From Castanea sativa (lineage: Eukaryota; Streptophyta; Magnoliopsida; Fagales; Fagaceae), in contig NC_134014.1 of assembly GCF_040712315.1 (NCBI RefSeq), positions 42,769,634 through 42,833,633 of the forward strand: a DNA stretch of 64,000 nucleotides, read 5' to 3'. Every line of letters starts with the position of its first letter. Positions within the stretch are counted from its first letter, which is position 1. The translations under genes and the position numbers were made by a program. The notes under the pieces are model-generated. The model had not been told where the DNA came from and ran no database searches. It saw only the letters and a list, made by a program, of their open reading frames with translations. Shown piece by piece: positions 1 through 11,266 of the stretch.

Positions 1-668
1 CTCTAGGAGAAAACTTATGCTTATTAGGATTGGTATTTGTAGCATAGCAAAAACAACCAAAGACTCTAAGGGAAGAGTATGATGGGGCTGCATTAAAAAG
101 AAGTTCAAAAGGGGTTTTGTTGTTTAGAAGTGGAGAAGGGAGTCTATTGATCACATAGACTGCTGTGAGTACACAGTCACCCCAAAAGGACAAGGGCACA
201 TTAGATTGGATTTGTAAGGTCCTAGCAGTAGCAAGAATATGCTGGTGTTTCCTCTCCACAACAGAGTTTTGTTGTGGAGTGTAGACACAGCTTTGCTGGT
301 GAATGATGCCATTTGAACTATAAAAGTCAGGCATATAAAACTCAAGGGCATTATCAGATCTTATGGATTTTATTTTGGTACTAAATTGAGTAAGAACCAT
401 GTTATAAAAGGAAAAAATAATAGGTTTAATATCAGATTTAGTCTATAAAAGGAAAACCCAAGTAGCCCTAGTTGCATCATCAACAATGGTGAGAAAGAAT
501 CTATAACCCTCAGAAGTTAAAACAGAAAAGGGTCCCCAAACATCCATATGCACAAGATCAAAAGAATGAGAAGATCTTTTATTATCAAAAAGGAAGTCTT
601 TTTTGTTTGGCCAATGGACAAATAGTACAAGATTTATTACAACAATTGTGAAGAAAAGATAAAACATT
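1..668 (-). mobile_element. Ty1/copia retrotransposon, integrase part (left portion, runs off window)
   Basis: Reading the minus strand, this stretch encodes a copia integrase core. A segment near 450-570 reads HMDVWGPF and then FFLTIVDDATR, which is the first catalytic Asp region. Nearer the window edge there is SDNALEF and, further on, QNSVVERKHQ, which are the second Asp and the catalytic Glu regions. Frames change between segments and some lack an ATG, so the copy is dead. The reverse transcriptase and the 3' LTR would lie left of base 1. The element is the left half of a copy whose gag, protease and 5' LTR are at 12030 to about 14290. The two halves were separated by the gypsy insertion at 669-12024. 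Confidence 0.9.
664..668. repeat. Target site duplication AACAT, left copy
   Basis: AACAT sits directly before the TG of the left LTR, and the same five bases follow the CA of the right LTR at 12025-12029. Five base pairs is the normal duplication for Ty3/gypsy insertion. It shows that 669-12024 is one complete insertion into the copia element. Confidence 0.92.
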
Positions 669-1424
669 GTAAGTGCACAATTGCACCTGGACCCAAGAAC
701 AGTTATGGGCTCAGGCCCAATGAGCCTTAAACAATATGAATTTGTAGAGCGTGGGCTTGAAACCCAGGTTAGAAGTGTAAGAGGATGAAATGACAAACTA
801 AAGATTGCAAGCACTTGGAATCAAAAAGGAGTAATGTAAATAGGCCTCCTCGGACGTAAGCCGAGAGCTGTTCTTATATTATATCTCTCTCTCTTTTTCT
901 TTTTCTTTTTAGGTTACAAAAAGTTCTCCCCCTCCCTCGTTTCTGTTCCAGGTCCCTCCTTAAATACTCCTCTTTTTAATACTTTATACACGTGTTGCCC
1001 CAATTCCTCCCTTAGCCTAGATATTTCTTTTCTTAGTGCCTTTGAACAGTAACTAGAAGTTTCCCTTCCACTGTTCAAGTGTCACCTCCCCATTAATGCA
1101 GCCAGGGTGGTAGGTGCAGGGTCTTTAATGTGGAAGTAGCAGCCTTTATTTTTTACATTTCTTCAACACCGGTGCTTCTGGGGCATTCTGGGGTTCACCC
1201 CCTTTAACCATTGGTCTTGACCGTGCCATTCCCTAACCTGTACCATGAAGTCCCGGATTCTTTGGTGTCAGTCCGAGGGGAAAAGCATCCTCGGCTCGGT
1301 CCTCGGATCCTCGGCGTATGGGCCGACCTAGAGTATCAACAAGCCCTAAATCCAAGAGTAGGTCGGCCTTCCTTAGCAAGGCCCAATGACCCATATCCCT
1401 ATTAAGATATTTTTACTCCCCACA
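669..1424 (-). repeat. 3' LTR of the Tat element
   Basis: This 756-bp repeat begins TGTAAGTGCACAATTGCACC and ends CCCCACA. It matches 11267-12024 almost base for base, with a few substitutions and small indels around 1047-1135. It carries a CT-rich tract near 880-910 and a cluster of CCTCGG motifs near 1288-1315. The element reads on the minus strand, so this left copy is the 3' LTR. A purine-rich minus-strand stretch containing GAGGGGC at 1427-1435 is the likely polypurine tract. Confidence 0.93.
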
Positions 1425-2539
1425 ATAGCCCCTCAAAACTCTAATTTTCAACGTCCGAGGAGAAAAATAGGGTTTTGATCCGACGAGAACCTCGCTTCTA
1501 CACACTTTATAAGTGACGGCACGTGTGGAAATCGTTTCGCGTCCCAGAAGATGACACTTGGCGGTTTCATTTTCGAAAACGCGCGCATTTATTACTGTAA
1601 GTTACTCTTTGTCTCCCACGCACAACGGTGAGATGGGCATCCAACGGTTCTCCTCACTCCACGAAATTTTAGGCGGGACGTACATAATTTTCGAGGCCGC
1701 CTTTTCACACGTCGTGACGCTTCGGAACCTCGCGCCTTCATTTAAGTCATCGTGGATCAATCCCATCAAAACAACAACAATCATTCTTCACTCAAATAGA
1801 AAACCGTGGAAACCCGTACCTTCAACTTAGTAAGTTCTTGCTCTCTCTAGTTCTTGACCTTTTCTCCTGACATGTATCCTCGGCTACCAATACAATCACT
1901 CTCCCTTTTAAAGTTTAGTCTATCGTCTCTCCGTAACGGGAAGATTCAAGTGTCTAGTTGATACCGCCGCCGGGATGGAAGGCTTTAGAGCCAAATACCA
2001 TATTCCCGGCGATGTAGGGGTTAGAATATCGGCCGGCAACACCGTGGCCGGTTCTAGGAAAGAGGGAGAGGTTATCATTCCTATGATAGCCTTCATAGAG
2101 GTGGGATGACCCTACCAATGAAACCCGTAATGAGGGAGTATCTTCGCAACCACCGGTTGTGCCCCGACCAATGCCTTCCAAATGTTTTTAGAGTTTTAGG
2201 TGTAGTGTAGATGCTCTAAACGAGCGAGATGAGTTTAAACCTCACATGGCACGATGTCGTGTTCCTATATGAGTCCCACAAACTCTCTAAGGTAGGCTAT
2301 TATATGAAATCTCGGTCTAGCACCGTTAGGCTAATCTCCCCGTCCGCCCAAATCAAACAAAGGCATGAAGGACGACTACCGATCATGTCCGGGAACCGGC
2401 ACGACGGCCTCCACTCGCCCCGGCCGTGGGGGATCCGGAGTGCGACACCATAGGATTAATCTCCCCACAACACAACTTCTCCTAACACACACACGAAATG
2501 CGTATTTGTATTTACTTAAATTCGTTAAATATTTGTGTG

Positions 2540-4440
2540 AATCTGACCAGGTTTGTTTGTTTTGACGTCTTTTTTGCAGATAAGCAGCACGTGCGTCCTC
2601 GTCTGAGTTACTGTAACGTTGCCGATCTAAACCGAGTACTTCGCTCCGAGGTATTCGTTAGTGCGTACCTACAACTCCGGCCGCTCATCTTATTCTAGGA
2701 TACACCCCCCTTTCCAAAGACTTTCAGAGATAGAGGACGCCATTATTGCCGGCGACCGAAGACGAAAGAGGATAAACGTAGCTCGGCCCCATTTTTTGGA
2801 CGACCGTGACCTCCCGGACGCTCCTGACACTATTTTATACAACCTGCCGATAGCAGGTCCCCTCGCCATACACTCACAAACAACTCGTCGTTCCGAAGAG
2901 GAGGTGTCTTCTTCACACACTCTTGACGACGAGATAGACCAATTCCATCTCGAAAACACCGAGAGACCTCGCGGAAACCAGGTGGTACTTTCCGACGAGG
3001 AGGAAGAAGCCACCGAGGCCTCGGAATCGCAAGGTTTGTAGTTGCCCTTCCCGAGGACGAATCAAGCAGAAGACATGGGACGAATGGAGGGTCTTCTCAC
3101 TAATGGCCGCCAAAGTTGCAGAGAAGAAGAAAACGGACGTCCCAAGTTCCCCTGCAGCTTACCTCCCTCCTCCTCCTCTACGAGCCAAAACCGCCACCGA
3201 GGATCCCGAAGAAGAGAGGGGGATAATGACGGGGCGATCACTAAAGACCCCAAGAAACCACGCCAACAACTCCCACCGGCCCAAGCCAGCCAGGAGCCGG
3301 ACAAGTGCGGGTAGAGCACGTTCACCGAACTTGGGAAATCGTGACGAGGCCGTAGTGCACCGAGCACCGGCCACCTCGGTCCCCCGATCTAAGGCCGGAC
3401 GCGCTCCTATCTCCCGTGCCCGATAAGGGCGCTTCAACAAGGCCACGCCCACCACCCGGCCGAGGTCCTAGAACGCCCTCTTTCCGTTGCCCAAGGACAT
3501 GGAGACCTTGGAAAAGACGGGCCAACCACAACTATTCCTCTCTCTAAAAAGAGACTAAGCATCGGTAAGTTGTTTCTCCTTTTAACAATATTTATAAGTA
3601 AATTAGTTTTTGTTATTCCTAACTCCATCATGCTTTTTTACGTGCTATTCAGAGGTCTGTAGCTGAAAAGTTTATCAAGACGCTCGGAAAGTAGCCGAAG
3701 TGAGCTCGAAACTAGGGTGGAGACCGAGAAGACCTTAGGTACGGCCCTTCGCCGAGAACGAGAAGCCGACCTCGGAGGTAGCGAGCCGAGAGAGAGAAGA
3801 ATGGGGTCGAGTCAAACTTGAAGACCATGAAGACCCGAGATAGAAGGACGGCCGCAAACTCCTTAAGGAAAGAAATGAAGAGCTCTCCCAAGCTCAAAGG
3901 GAGTGCTCGGATCCGAAGAAACAATCGGCTCGATGAAGGAAGAAGCCGCCTCCTTCCAACTCTCTCTTCAAGCCGCCAAGCAAGTTTTGACGAAGGGGTA
4001 GCGACCACCGAGGAACAAATGACAGAGGAATTCCGCGGCTTTATGCCGCGAATATCGTCAAAAAGTATGGGGGGAAGCTTTAAACGTAGCAGGAGTTCCC
4101 TGGGCCTTCGGATTTCCGAGGAAGTCCGAGAACGTTTGGCTTCCCCTAGAAATACAGGAGATTGAAGAGGCTCCCGCTCGCTACTCCTACCCCCGAGACA
4201 ACTCTTCCCGTCCTACCTCCGATGGTCCCACAAAGAAATTCGATCCTACGTAACCTTCGGTTCCAATAAAGAAAAGGAAGGAGGAGTGGATGCGAGAAAG
4301 AATGACTTGAACCGGATAGTGGAACCCAACGTCCTTCCAACAAAGACAACGGATAAAGGAAAGCAAGTTATGACTCCTTTTGAGCCGGAGTTGAGAAAGA
4401 CCGAGTGGCACTAGTACCTCTCGGCAAGATCCTCCTCCAA
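2540..4440 (+). pseudogene. Antisense reading-frame unit inside the Tat element
   Basis: This unit lies on the plus strand, opposite to gag-pol. A pyrimidine-rich splice acceptor ending near 2579 opens a frame with SYCNVADLNRVLRSEVF. A frameshift near 2690 leads into a frame to 3041 that reads EIEDAIIAGDRRRKRINVAR and ends in a very acidic, Ser/Glu-rich tail. A Pro/Arg/Lys-rich frame (3103-3426) follows. After a probable intron with an acceptor near 3650 there is a charged, coiled-coil-like stretch (ETEKTLGTALREREADL). Downstream, 4490-4560 has TTGTAATGTATATT and an AT-rich 3'-UTR-like sequence. Antisense genes at this place are known in Grande and Retand-type elements. The function is unknown, this copy is frameshifted, and exon limits are approximate. 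Confidence 0.55.
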
Positions 4441-4989
4441 CAAATTAGGACTTAGCTTAGGGCTTCTCTTTTTCCATTCTTTTTTTTGTTTTTTGAATTA
4501 TATATTGTAATGTATATTCACCTTGATTAATGAAGAACAATTTCTTTTGCTTTTCACTTGGATTGTGTCTGCTTTTTCTTTATTCTTTATGTACTTATTA
4601 CAAAAGTTTTCCCATTAAGTCATATCAGAAGTTTCTCAGAGCATCAAAATCTAACTCTAAGGATTGCATAGTCATAACTTTCACATAATCATGCGTATAT
4701 TATTAAAGATTTAATACAAGGTGACATGGTTAATTCATTTGAATAATACCTCGATTAAAAAAGGAAAGAGGACTTCATATAACAATTAAGCCCTTATAAT
4801 GCATAACACTGTTTTTAGTAGGTTGTAAGATCCGAGGACCATTCCTTACACAAATTTCCTCAATACTTAGAGATATAAAACTTAAGATCCGAGTTAATAA
4901 ACAGTAAGGTATTAACATCCGTACACAATCGAAGTTAAGTTTAATCAAAGTCATAGTCCGAAGATAAATCTTAAGCAATCTTTCGTTTA

Positions 4990-5850
4990 ATTCTTCAAAA
5001 TTGTAACCGTAAATGATAAGACATCAATTTCCACAAGGTTTGTGGTCCGAGGACTACACTTAACCATGTTTCGTTTGATTCTTTAAAACAATAACTTCAA
5101 ATGTTAATTTTCCCAAAGTAGGAGGTCCGAAGACCCGACATAACTAAGGTTCTGCTTTAACAAATGATAAGACATCAATTTCCACAAGGTTTCGTGGTCC
5201 GAGGACTACACTTAACCAAGTTTCGTTTGATTCTCTAAAACAATAACTTCAAATGTTAATTTTCCCAAAGTAGGAGGTCCGAAGACCCGTCATAACTAAG
5301 GTCTCGTTTAACAAATGATAAGACATCAATTTCCACAAGGTTTGTGGTCCGAGGACTACACTTAACCAAGTTTCGTTTGATTCTCAAAAATTGTAACTTC
5401 AAATGTTAATTTTCCCAAAGTAGGAGGTCCGAAGACCCGGCATAACTAAGGTTCTGTTTAACAAATGATAAGACATCAATTTCCACAAGGTTTGTGGTCC
5501 GAGGACTACACTTAACCAAGTTTCTGTTTGATTCTCAAAAATTGTAACTTCAAATGTTAATTTTCCAAAAGTAGGAGGTCCGAAGACCCGCATAACTAGC
5601 GTTCGTTTAACAAATGAGAAGACATCAATTTCCACAAGGTTTGTGGTCCGAGGACTACACTTAACCAAGTTTCTGTTTGATTCTCAAAAATTGTAACTTC
5701 AAATGTTAATTTTCCCAAAGTAGGAGGTCCGAAGACCCGGCATAACTAAGGTTCTATTTAACAAATGATAAGACATCAATTTTCACAAGGTTTGTGGTCC
5801 GAGGACTACACTTAACCAAGTTTCTGTTTGATTCTCAAAAATTGTAACTT
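4990..5850. repeat. Six-copy ~150-bp tandem repeat in the Tat 3' region
   Basis: The phrase GACATCAATTT(C)CACAAGG recurs with its ACAT at 5021, 5172, 5323, 5473, 5622 and 5773, giving a period of 149-151 bp. Each unit carries GGTTTGTGGTCCGAGGACTA and, half a unit later, AGGAGGTCCGAAGACCCG. The two halves look like diverged versions of one ~75-bp module. More degenerate relatives with TCCGAGGACC or TCCGAGTT lie at 4830-4970. Tandem repeats in this place are typical of Tat/Ogre elements and can seed satellite DNA. The stretch is non-coding; short minus-strand frames across it are by-products of the repetition. Confidence 0.93.
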
Positions 5851-5988
5851 TAAACGTGAGAGCTAGCCATAACTTTGAAATATTAATTGACAAAAGCTTA
5901 TTTGATTAATAATAATACCTTCTAAGATTATTTACATTCCATGGACGTGGTACAACTCGTTCATCTAGGTCAGCTAGCCTATATGACC

Positions 5989-7004
5989 CTATGCCTCAAG
6001 TATTGAAACAATGCGGTAGGCCTTCCTGCTAGGTCCTAGCTTACCCCATGCTGGGTTCTTAGAAGTGCCTACAACTTTCCTTAATACAAGATCACCAGGT
6101 GCAAGTGGCCTTAGCTTCACGTGGGCATCATACCCTCGTTTTAGCTTCTGTTGATAATACGCCAATTGGACCATAGCTGCCTCACGCCGTTCCTCAAGTA
6201 AATCAAGATCTTTCTCTAGAAGTCCCTCGTTTTTCTCTGGACTAAAAGAACTTGTCTTTAGAGTAGGAAAACCGATTCCGTGGTATCACCGCCTCGGCTC
6301 CATAAGTCATAGAGAATGGAGTTTCTCCAAAGTGGACCTACGCGGTGTGGTCCGATACGTCCATGACATGAGGGAGCTCTTCTACCCACCTCGCCTTTCG
6401 CATCGTCTAACCTCCTTCTTAAGCCCGTTGACTATGACCTTGTTAACGGCCTCTCGGCTGCCATTTCCTCGAGGATAAGCCGGGAGTAGAGTATCTATTT
6501 ATAATACCCATCTCACCACGTATTGCCTAAAGGCCTTGCCGTCAAATTGAATGCCATTGTCCGAGACGAGTGTATGTGGTATACCGAATCTAGTAACAAT
6601 ATTTTTCCAGATAAATTTCTTGGAATCAACATCTCGGATATTGGCCAAAGGCTCGGCCTCGACCCACTTAGTAAAGTAGTCCGTTCCCACGAGCAACCAT
6701 CTTTTGTTTCCAAGCAGCTCTCCCTGGAAAGGGCCCTACAATGTCCAAGCCCCATTGCGCGAAAGGCCAAGTGGCCGGAGAGAGGGTTAAGAACCCTCCA
6801 GGTTGGTGGATATTAGGGGCGAACCTCTCGACACCGATCACATTTTCCGGCATAGTCCCGAGCCTCCCTCTCGCATATTGGGCCACCAATAACCCCGAGT
6901 CGTGGCTCATGGGCTAAGGACCTTCCTCCGGTGGCTTCCACAAATTCCCTCATGCAATTCCTCCAAGTAATGATTCTCGTTGATTCAGGGTGTATACACA
7001 ACAA
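5989..7004 (-). pseudogene. Tat element integrase (broken)
   Basis: The minus strand encodes the integrase in fragments. Near 6850-7000 is a zinc-binding end with KCDRC. The core (6499-6696) reads TDYFTKWVEAEP, then FGIPHTLVSDNGIQFD, giving both catalytic Asp residues. The catalytic Glu lies in the segment NREAVNKVIVNGL-like near 6430-6470, in another frame. The C-terminal part (5989-6174) reads AYYQQKLKRGYDAHVKLR and then PGDLVLRKV, the usual GPY/F-side region. At least three frame changes separate the parts, so no functional enzyme can be made. It would insert the element cDNA into chromosomes. The family assignment is secure. Confidence 0.88.
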
Positions 7005-7345
7005 ATACGGTCCCGAAAAGGATCGTTTGTATAGCTTCGGTCCTCGGACAACCGAAACGCGGCGCCTTTCGACGTACCTTTTCTCGCTTCAACTTTGTCT
7101 TCGGGAAGGATGTCATTTTTGAGAAAAGATATGATCGAATCCATCCAACTAGGACCGTGCCTTATTAGATGGATGCGAGGTGCGTCGCCACTATAAGAGA
7201 AGGTTCTACCGTATCCTCAACGAGAATCACCCTTGGTAGACCTCGAGCCGAGGATGTGGCCAATGTAGCCAAAGAATCCGCATGAGTGTTTCCACTTCCT
7301 AGAGACATGAGCTAAGGCAAATGAGTCGAATTCGCCCGCCGACGT

Positions 7346-9677
7346 TTAACCCGGGCCAAATATTCTTGCATTCTCGGGGTCTCTAGCCTCCATGGTCCCC
7401 ATGACTTGGCCGACCACTAATCGAGAGTCCGAGAACACATGGATTTCCTTGCCACCCATCTTATGTACCATTCGCATGCCTACCAAGATCGCTTCATACT
7501 CGGCCTCATTATTAGTAGCCGAGAAAGCCAATCTCAAAGATTTTTCAAAGACAATTCCTTCAGGGACATTAGAACAAGTCCAACGCGACCCTTTATGATT
7601 AGCAACCCCATCCACATAAACTTTCCAAGCCGAGGCGATACGCCGTGATCACACCAACCGATTTTTCACCCATGTGCGCTCCCTTTGAAGTTTCTTCTAA
7701 CAATGGTTCAACAAACTCGCCACCAAATCAGCGAGGACCCGACCTTTCACCGAGGTGCGAGGCTTGTACTTAACATCAAAGGCTCCCAAAATGGTTCCCC
7801 ATTTTGCCACTCGCCGAATAATCGCACTACGCAACACAGCCTTCGAGCGGCAACTCGGGTCAAAACAACCACGGTATGAGATTGGAAATAATGAGGAAGT
7901 TTGCGCGTGGCGTGGACTACAGCGAAGTGCTTTTTCCAAGGGCAAATAGCGCACCTCGGCTTCATTCAAGGACTTACTAACATAGTAGATCGGCCTCTCG
8001 CACTCCATCTTCATTCCTTATAAGGACTAGACTCACCGCATGAATAGCCACGGCCGGATAAGCGAATAAAACCTCGTCCACCTCGAGGCGAGATAAAATG
8101 GGTGGCCGAGATAGATATTGCTTAAGCCGTTGGAAAGTCGACTCACAATCCTCGGTCCATCGAAACCCTTTCCACTTGTTCAACAACCGAAAGAAAGGAC
8201 GGCACCGGCTCAGCCGACCGAGAAATAAATCCGTTCAACGCAAAGAATCATTCCGGTCAATTTCGAATCTCCTTTGGAGTTCCGAGGCGGCCGCAAATTT
8301 TGAATAGCCCTAACCCTCGCACCGGGTTCACCTCTATGCCCCTACATGAGTGATCATATATCCTAAGAACTTTCCCGCATCCCACGCCAAAAAAGAACAC
8401 TTAGAGGCGTTAAGGCGCAACTTATACTTCTCGCATTTGGAAGGTGTCGGCCAACTGCTACGTGTGCGAAGGTACCGTCTTACTCTTTACCACCATATCA
8501 TCCACGTATACTTCTATGGTTTTCCCCGATTCTTTGTTCAAACATTCGGGTCATCATTCTTTGATAAGTAGCCCCGCATTTTTTAACCCAAATGGCATGA
8601 CCTTATAATGATAGTTCCCCGTTGGAGTAACGAAAGCGCCTTTTCCGATCCTCTAACGCTGCGGGATTTGGTGGTAACCCCGAAAGCGCGTCCAGAAACT
8701 CATCCGAGGATGTCCGACAAAGAGCATCTACCGGTTGATCAATCCGTGGCATCGGGAAAGAATCTTTAGGACAGCCTTGTTCGGACGCAAAGTCCACACA
8801 TACTCTCCACTCGCCGTTTTTCTTCTTAACGACAACGGTATGAGCCAACCATTCGTGGTAGAAAACTTCTTTGATAGCCCCCGCCCTTTTGAGTTTAAGA
8901 ACCTCTTCCTTCACGGCCTCGAATGTTCTCGGGAAGATCGCCGAGGTGGCTGCCTCCTCGGAACGATGGCCGGATTGACGTTTAAACGATGACAAATAAA
9001 GCTCGATCTACGCCCGGAGCCTCATAAGGGTCCCACGCAAAGACATCTATATTGTCCTTCGTAAATTCCAACAACTCCATCTTCTCTTGGTATGGCAAAA
9101 GTATGCCAACTTGGAAGAACCTCTGCGGATCATCCGCTATTACAAACTTCTCTAACTCCTCGCAAACGACCTCATCTTCTCGTCATCGCTCCGGGTGCCT
9201 CCGGAGCCGTAATTGCTATGACTCCCGGATGGGCAAGGTTGATAACTCGACTTCCCGATCGACGGGCATACCGCAATGTGAGATGCATTGTCCGGCCACT
9301 ACCTCGACCGCCGAGGATTTCCTCAACATGTTCCCCGAGGGGAATTTAACCTTAACGTGCAAGGTAGAGGAGACGGCTCCCAGGCGTGCGCCCATGGCCC
9401 GGCGAGGATGGCCGTATATGGAGAGTACGCGTCAACCACAATGAAATCTACTTCAACCGTTTCGTGCCGGATTGAACGGGTAAACGGACCGTCCTTTTGG
9501 CACAACGGCTCTCCCTTCAAAGCTAATAAGAGGTGAGTCATAAGGAGTTAAATCTTCCAACTCCAACCTTAACCCCTTAAATAGATCGGGGTACATGATA
9601 TCCGCACCGCCGCACGATCTATCATCACCCTCTTCACGCCATAATTCCCTATTCCGAGGGTAACCACAAAAGAGCAT
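7346..9677 (-). pseudogene. Tat element protease, reverse transcriptase and two RNase H domains (broken)
   Basis: Reading from high to low coordinates on the minus strand, the protease region (9323-9677) shows VDFIVVDAYSPYTAIL. The reverse transcriptase starts near 8995 with AGAIKEVFYHEWLA, then VVVKKKNGEWRVCVDF and CPKDSFPMPRID. Its active site YVDD is intact in sequence at 8497-8508. The first RNase H spans 7697-8186 (FRWTEDCESTFQRLK, then RPIYYVSKSLNEAEVRYLPLEK). The second, archaeal-type RNase H at 7346-7615 contains SATNNEAEYEAI and HVFSDSRLVVGQV. Many single-base indels shift the frame between these islands. One lies just after LDA in the reverse transcriptase. The dual RNase H is the main reason for the Tat assignment. 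Confidence 0.9.
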
Positions 9678-9941
9678 CGTCGTAATGGGCTGATAGTTCC
9701 TATTTTATCCTCCTCGGAGAAACCCAAGACAGAGTAAAGTGCTCTTTAATCTCTTCGGCCTACCACCACATCCTCGGCCTGCGGATGGGAAACCGCCATG
9801 ACCCTAGTGGGACCCGAGCCGGTCCTACTGTGTGCGGCGAAGATAACATTAATTGTTCCCCGAATGCCGGCCGAGATGAACTGCTTCCTTTGGTTGCTCA
9901 ACCAACTTGACCGACCTGCCCGGGCCGACACAAATGCCGCT

Positions 9942-11219
9942 TCAACTTTCCCTCTCGACGAGCGCTCTAGATGGTTCCACAGGTCCTGGGCAGCTTCTCG
10001 CAGTGTGGCCCACATCCCGATGGTACCGATAGAAAAGGTTTTGATTTCTTCTCGCAGGTCCTCGCCATCTTGCCGGCCATCTAAAGAAGGGCTCTTTACG
10101 AACTTTTTCTAATAATCGATGTACCATCGGTTCTCGAACACGCATTTACAACAGTGCCGCCGAGTCGGATTGTCCGAAATAATCCCTCCTCGGCTTGTTG
10201 TTGTCGATATCCGTCCGAATTCGAAATCCCTTCTCTCCCCGCGGGATAACCTTCTCCTTTCCTTTTCCCCGTTGCCGGTCTTCCTCTACCCTTTTATATT
10301 CATCAATACGATCCATAAGACGACGTACGCCGCGGACGGGCTTTTTCGTCAAAGACTTTCTTAGGTCGTGATCGCAGGGAGGCCTACCTTAAAGGTATTT
10401 AGCGCCACCTCATCAAAGTCGCCGTCTATTTCATTAAACATCTCCCAATATCGTCGGAGTATGCTTTCGGTGTCTCCCTTCCTTCATGACCATGGATAGC
10501 GATGAGTCCGGGGCCGAGGGACTCGCTACAAGTAATGAACCAGAAGCAAATGCCCTAGTTAGTTCCCCAAACGAGCCTACGGACCCCGACTTGAGACCGT
10601 TGAACCATCTCATAGCCACGGGTCCCAAGTGGAGGGAAGACTTTACACATCAAAGTCTCGTTGTGTGAGTGCACCGCCATCCTTTGGCCGAAGTGACTCA
10701 CGTGCTCCACCGGATCAGTCCGGCCGCCATTATAGATGGTAAACGTGGGCCGGGTGAACCTCCTCGGGGAGCCTCCCTCTCAATCCTACGTGAAAACGGA
10801 GATTTAGAGTTGGTGCAACGCCCTACTCATGGTATCGTTGCCTTCAAACCCCTAGGACGAAGCTTCACGTCTCGCGGATTGGTCGGTCGTTCTCCTCACC
10901 GCAGGGATGTTGCACTGGTGGGGGAATATGACCTTGAACCGTAGCCATGTCCCCCATCCTTCTCTGAGGAAGAACTAGATGAGGACGGGGAAACCTTACG
11001 TTTAGCACGGCGTAACTTCCTCTTCAAACGATTGATTTCCTTCTGCATGGATTTAGAGCCCTCATCGTGGGTAGTGCTACCCCCTCCATGAGTATGGCTA
11101 GCCCCTGGATATTCTGTATGGACGCTTCCCTCACGATCCCTACGATGTTCAAGACGTTTGAAATGATCTTCCAGTTGTGATCCTTGTGACTCTGCATGGT
11201 GAGAGCCTAAGCCTGCCAT
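9942..11219 (-). pseudogene. Tat element gag (broken)
   Basis: The minus strand carries gag fragments just inside the 5' LTR. The N-terminal piece (10896-11219) is highly charged with HAESQGSQLEDHFKRLEHRR and a serine run. The middle piece (10434-10628) reads MRWFNGLKSGSVGSFGELTR, the typical retrotransposon gag core. The distal piece (9942-10145) has a knuckle-like YHRDVGHTARSC in which the first Cys is not evident. Frames are interrupted between the pieces. Gag would form the particle that packages element RNA. The start near 11219 is a plausible ATG 30 bp inside the primer binding site. Confidence 0.82.
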
Positions 11220-11249
11220 AATATCCCTACTACTTCTAGACTAGATTTG

Positions 11250-11264
11250 CCACAGACGGCGCCA
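11250..11264 (-). other. Primer binding site of the Tat element
   Basis: On the minus strand this reads TGGCGCCGTCTGTGG and starts two bases inside the end of the 5' LTR. The position and the leading TGG, complementary to a tRNA CCA end, are those of a reverse-transcription primer site. I do not assign the tRNA. Confidence 0.85.
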
Positions 11265-11266
11265 AT

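Noticed and set aside
1558..2453. Short frames just inside the 3' LTR as host genes
   Set aside because: They lie inside the retrotransposon, overlap on both strands and show no domain; at most they are leader sequence of the antisense unit.
4990..5850. Regular repeats read as a CRISPR array or a repetitive protein
   Set aside because: The unit is 150 bp with no separate spacers, the genome is plant, and no frame is kept across units.
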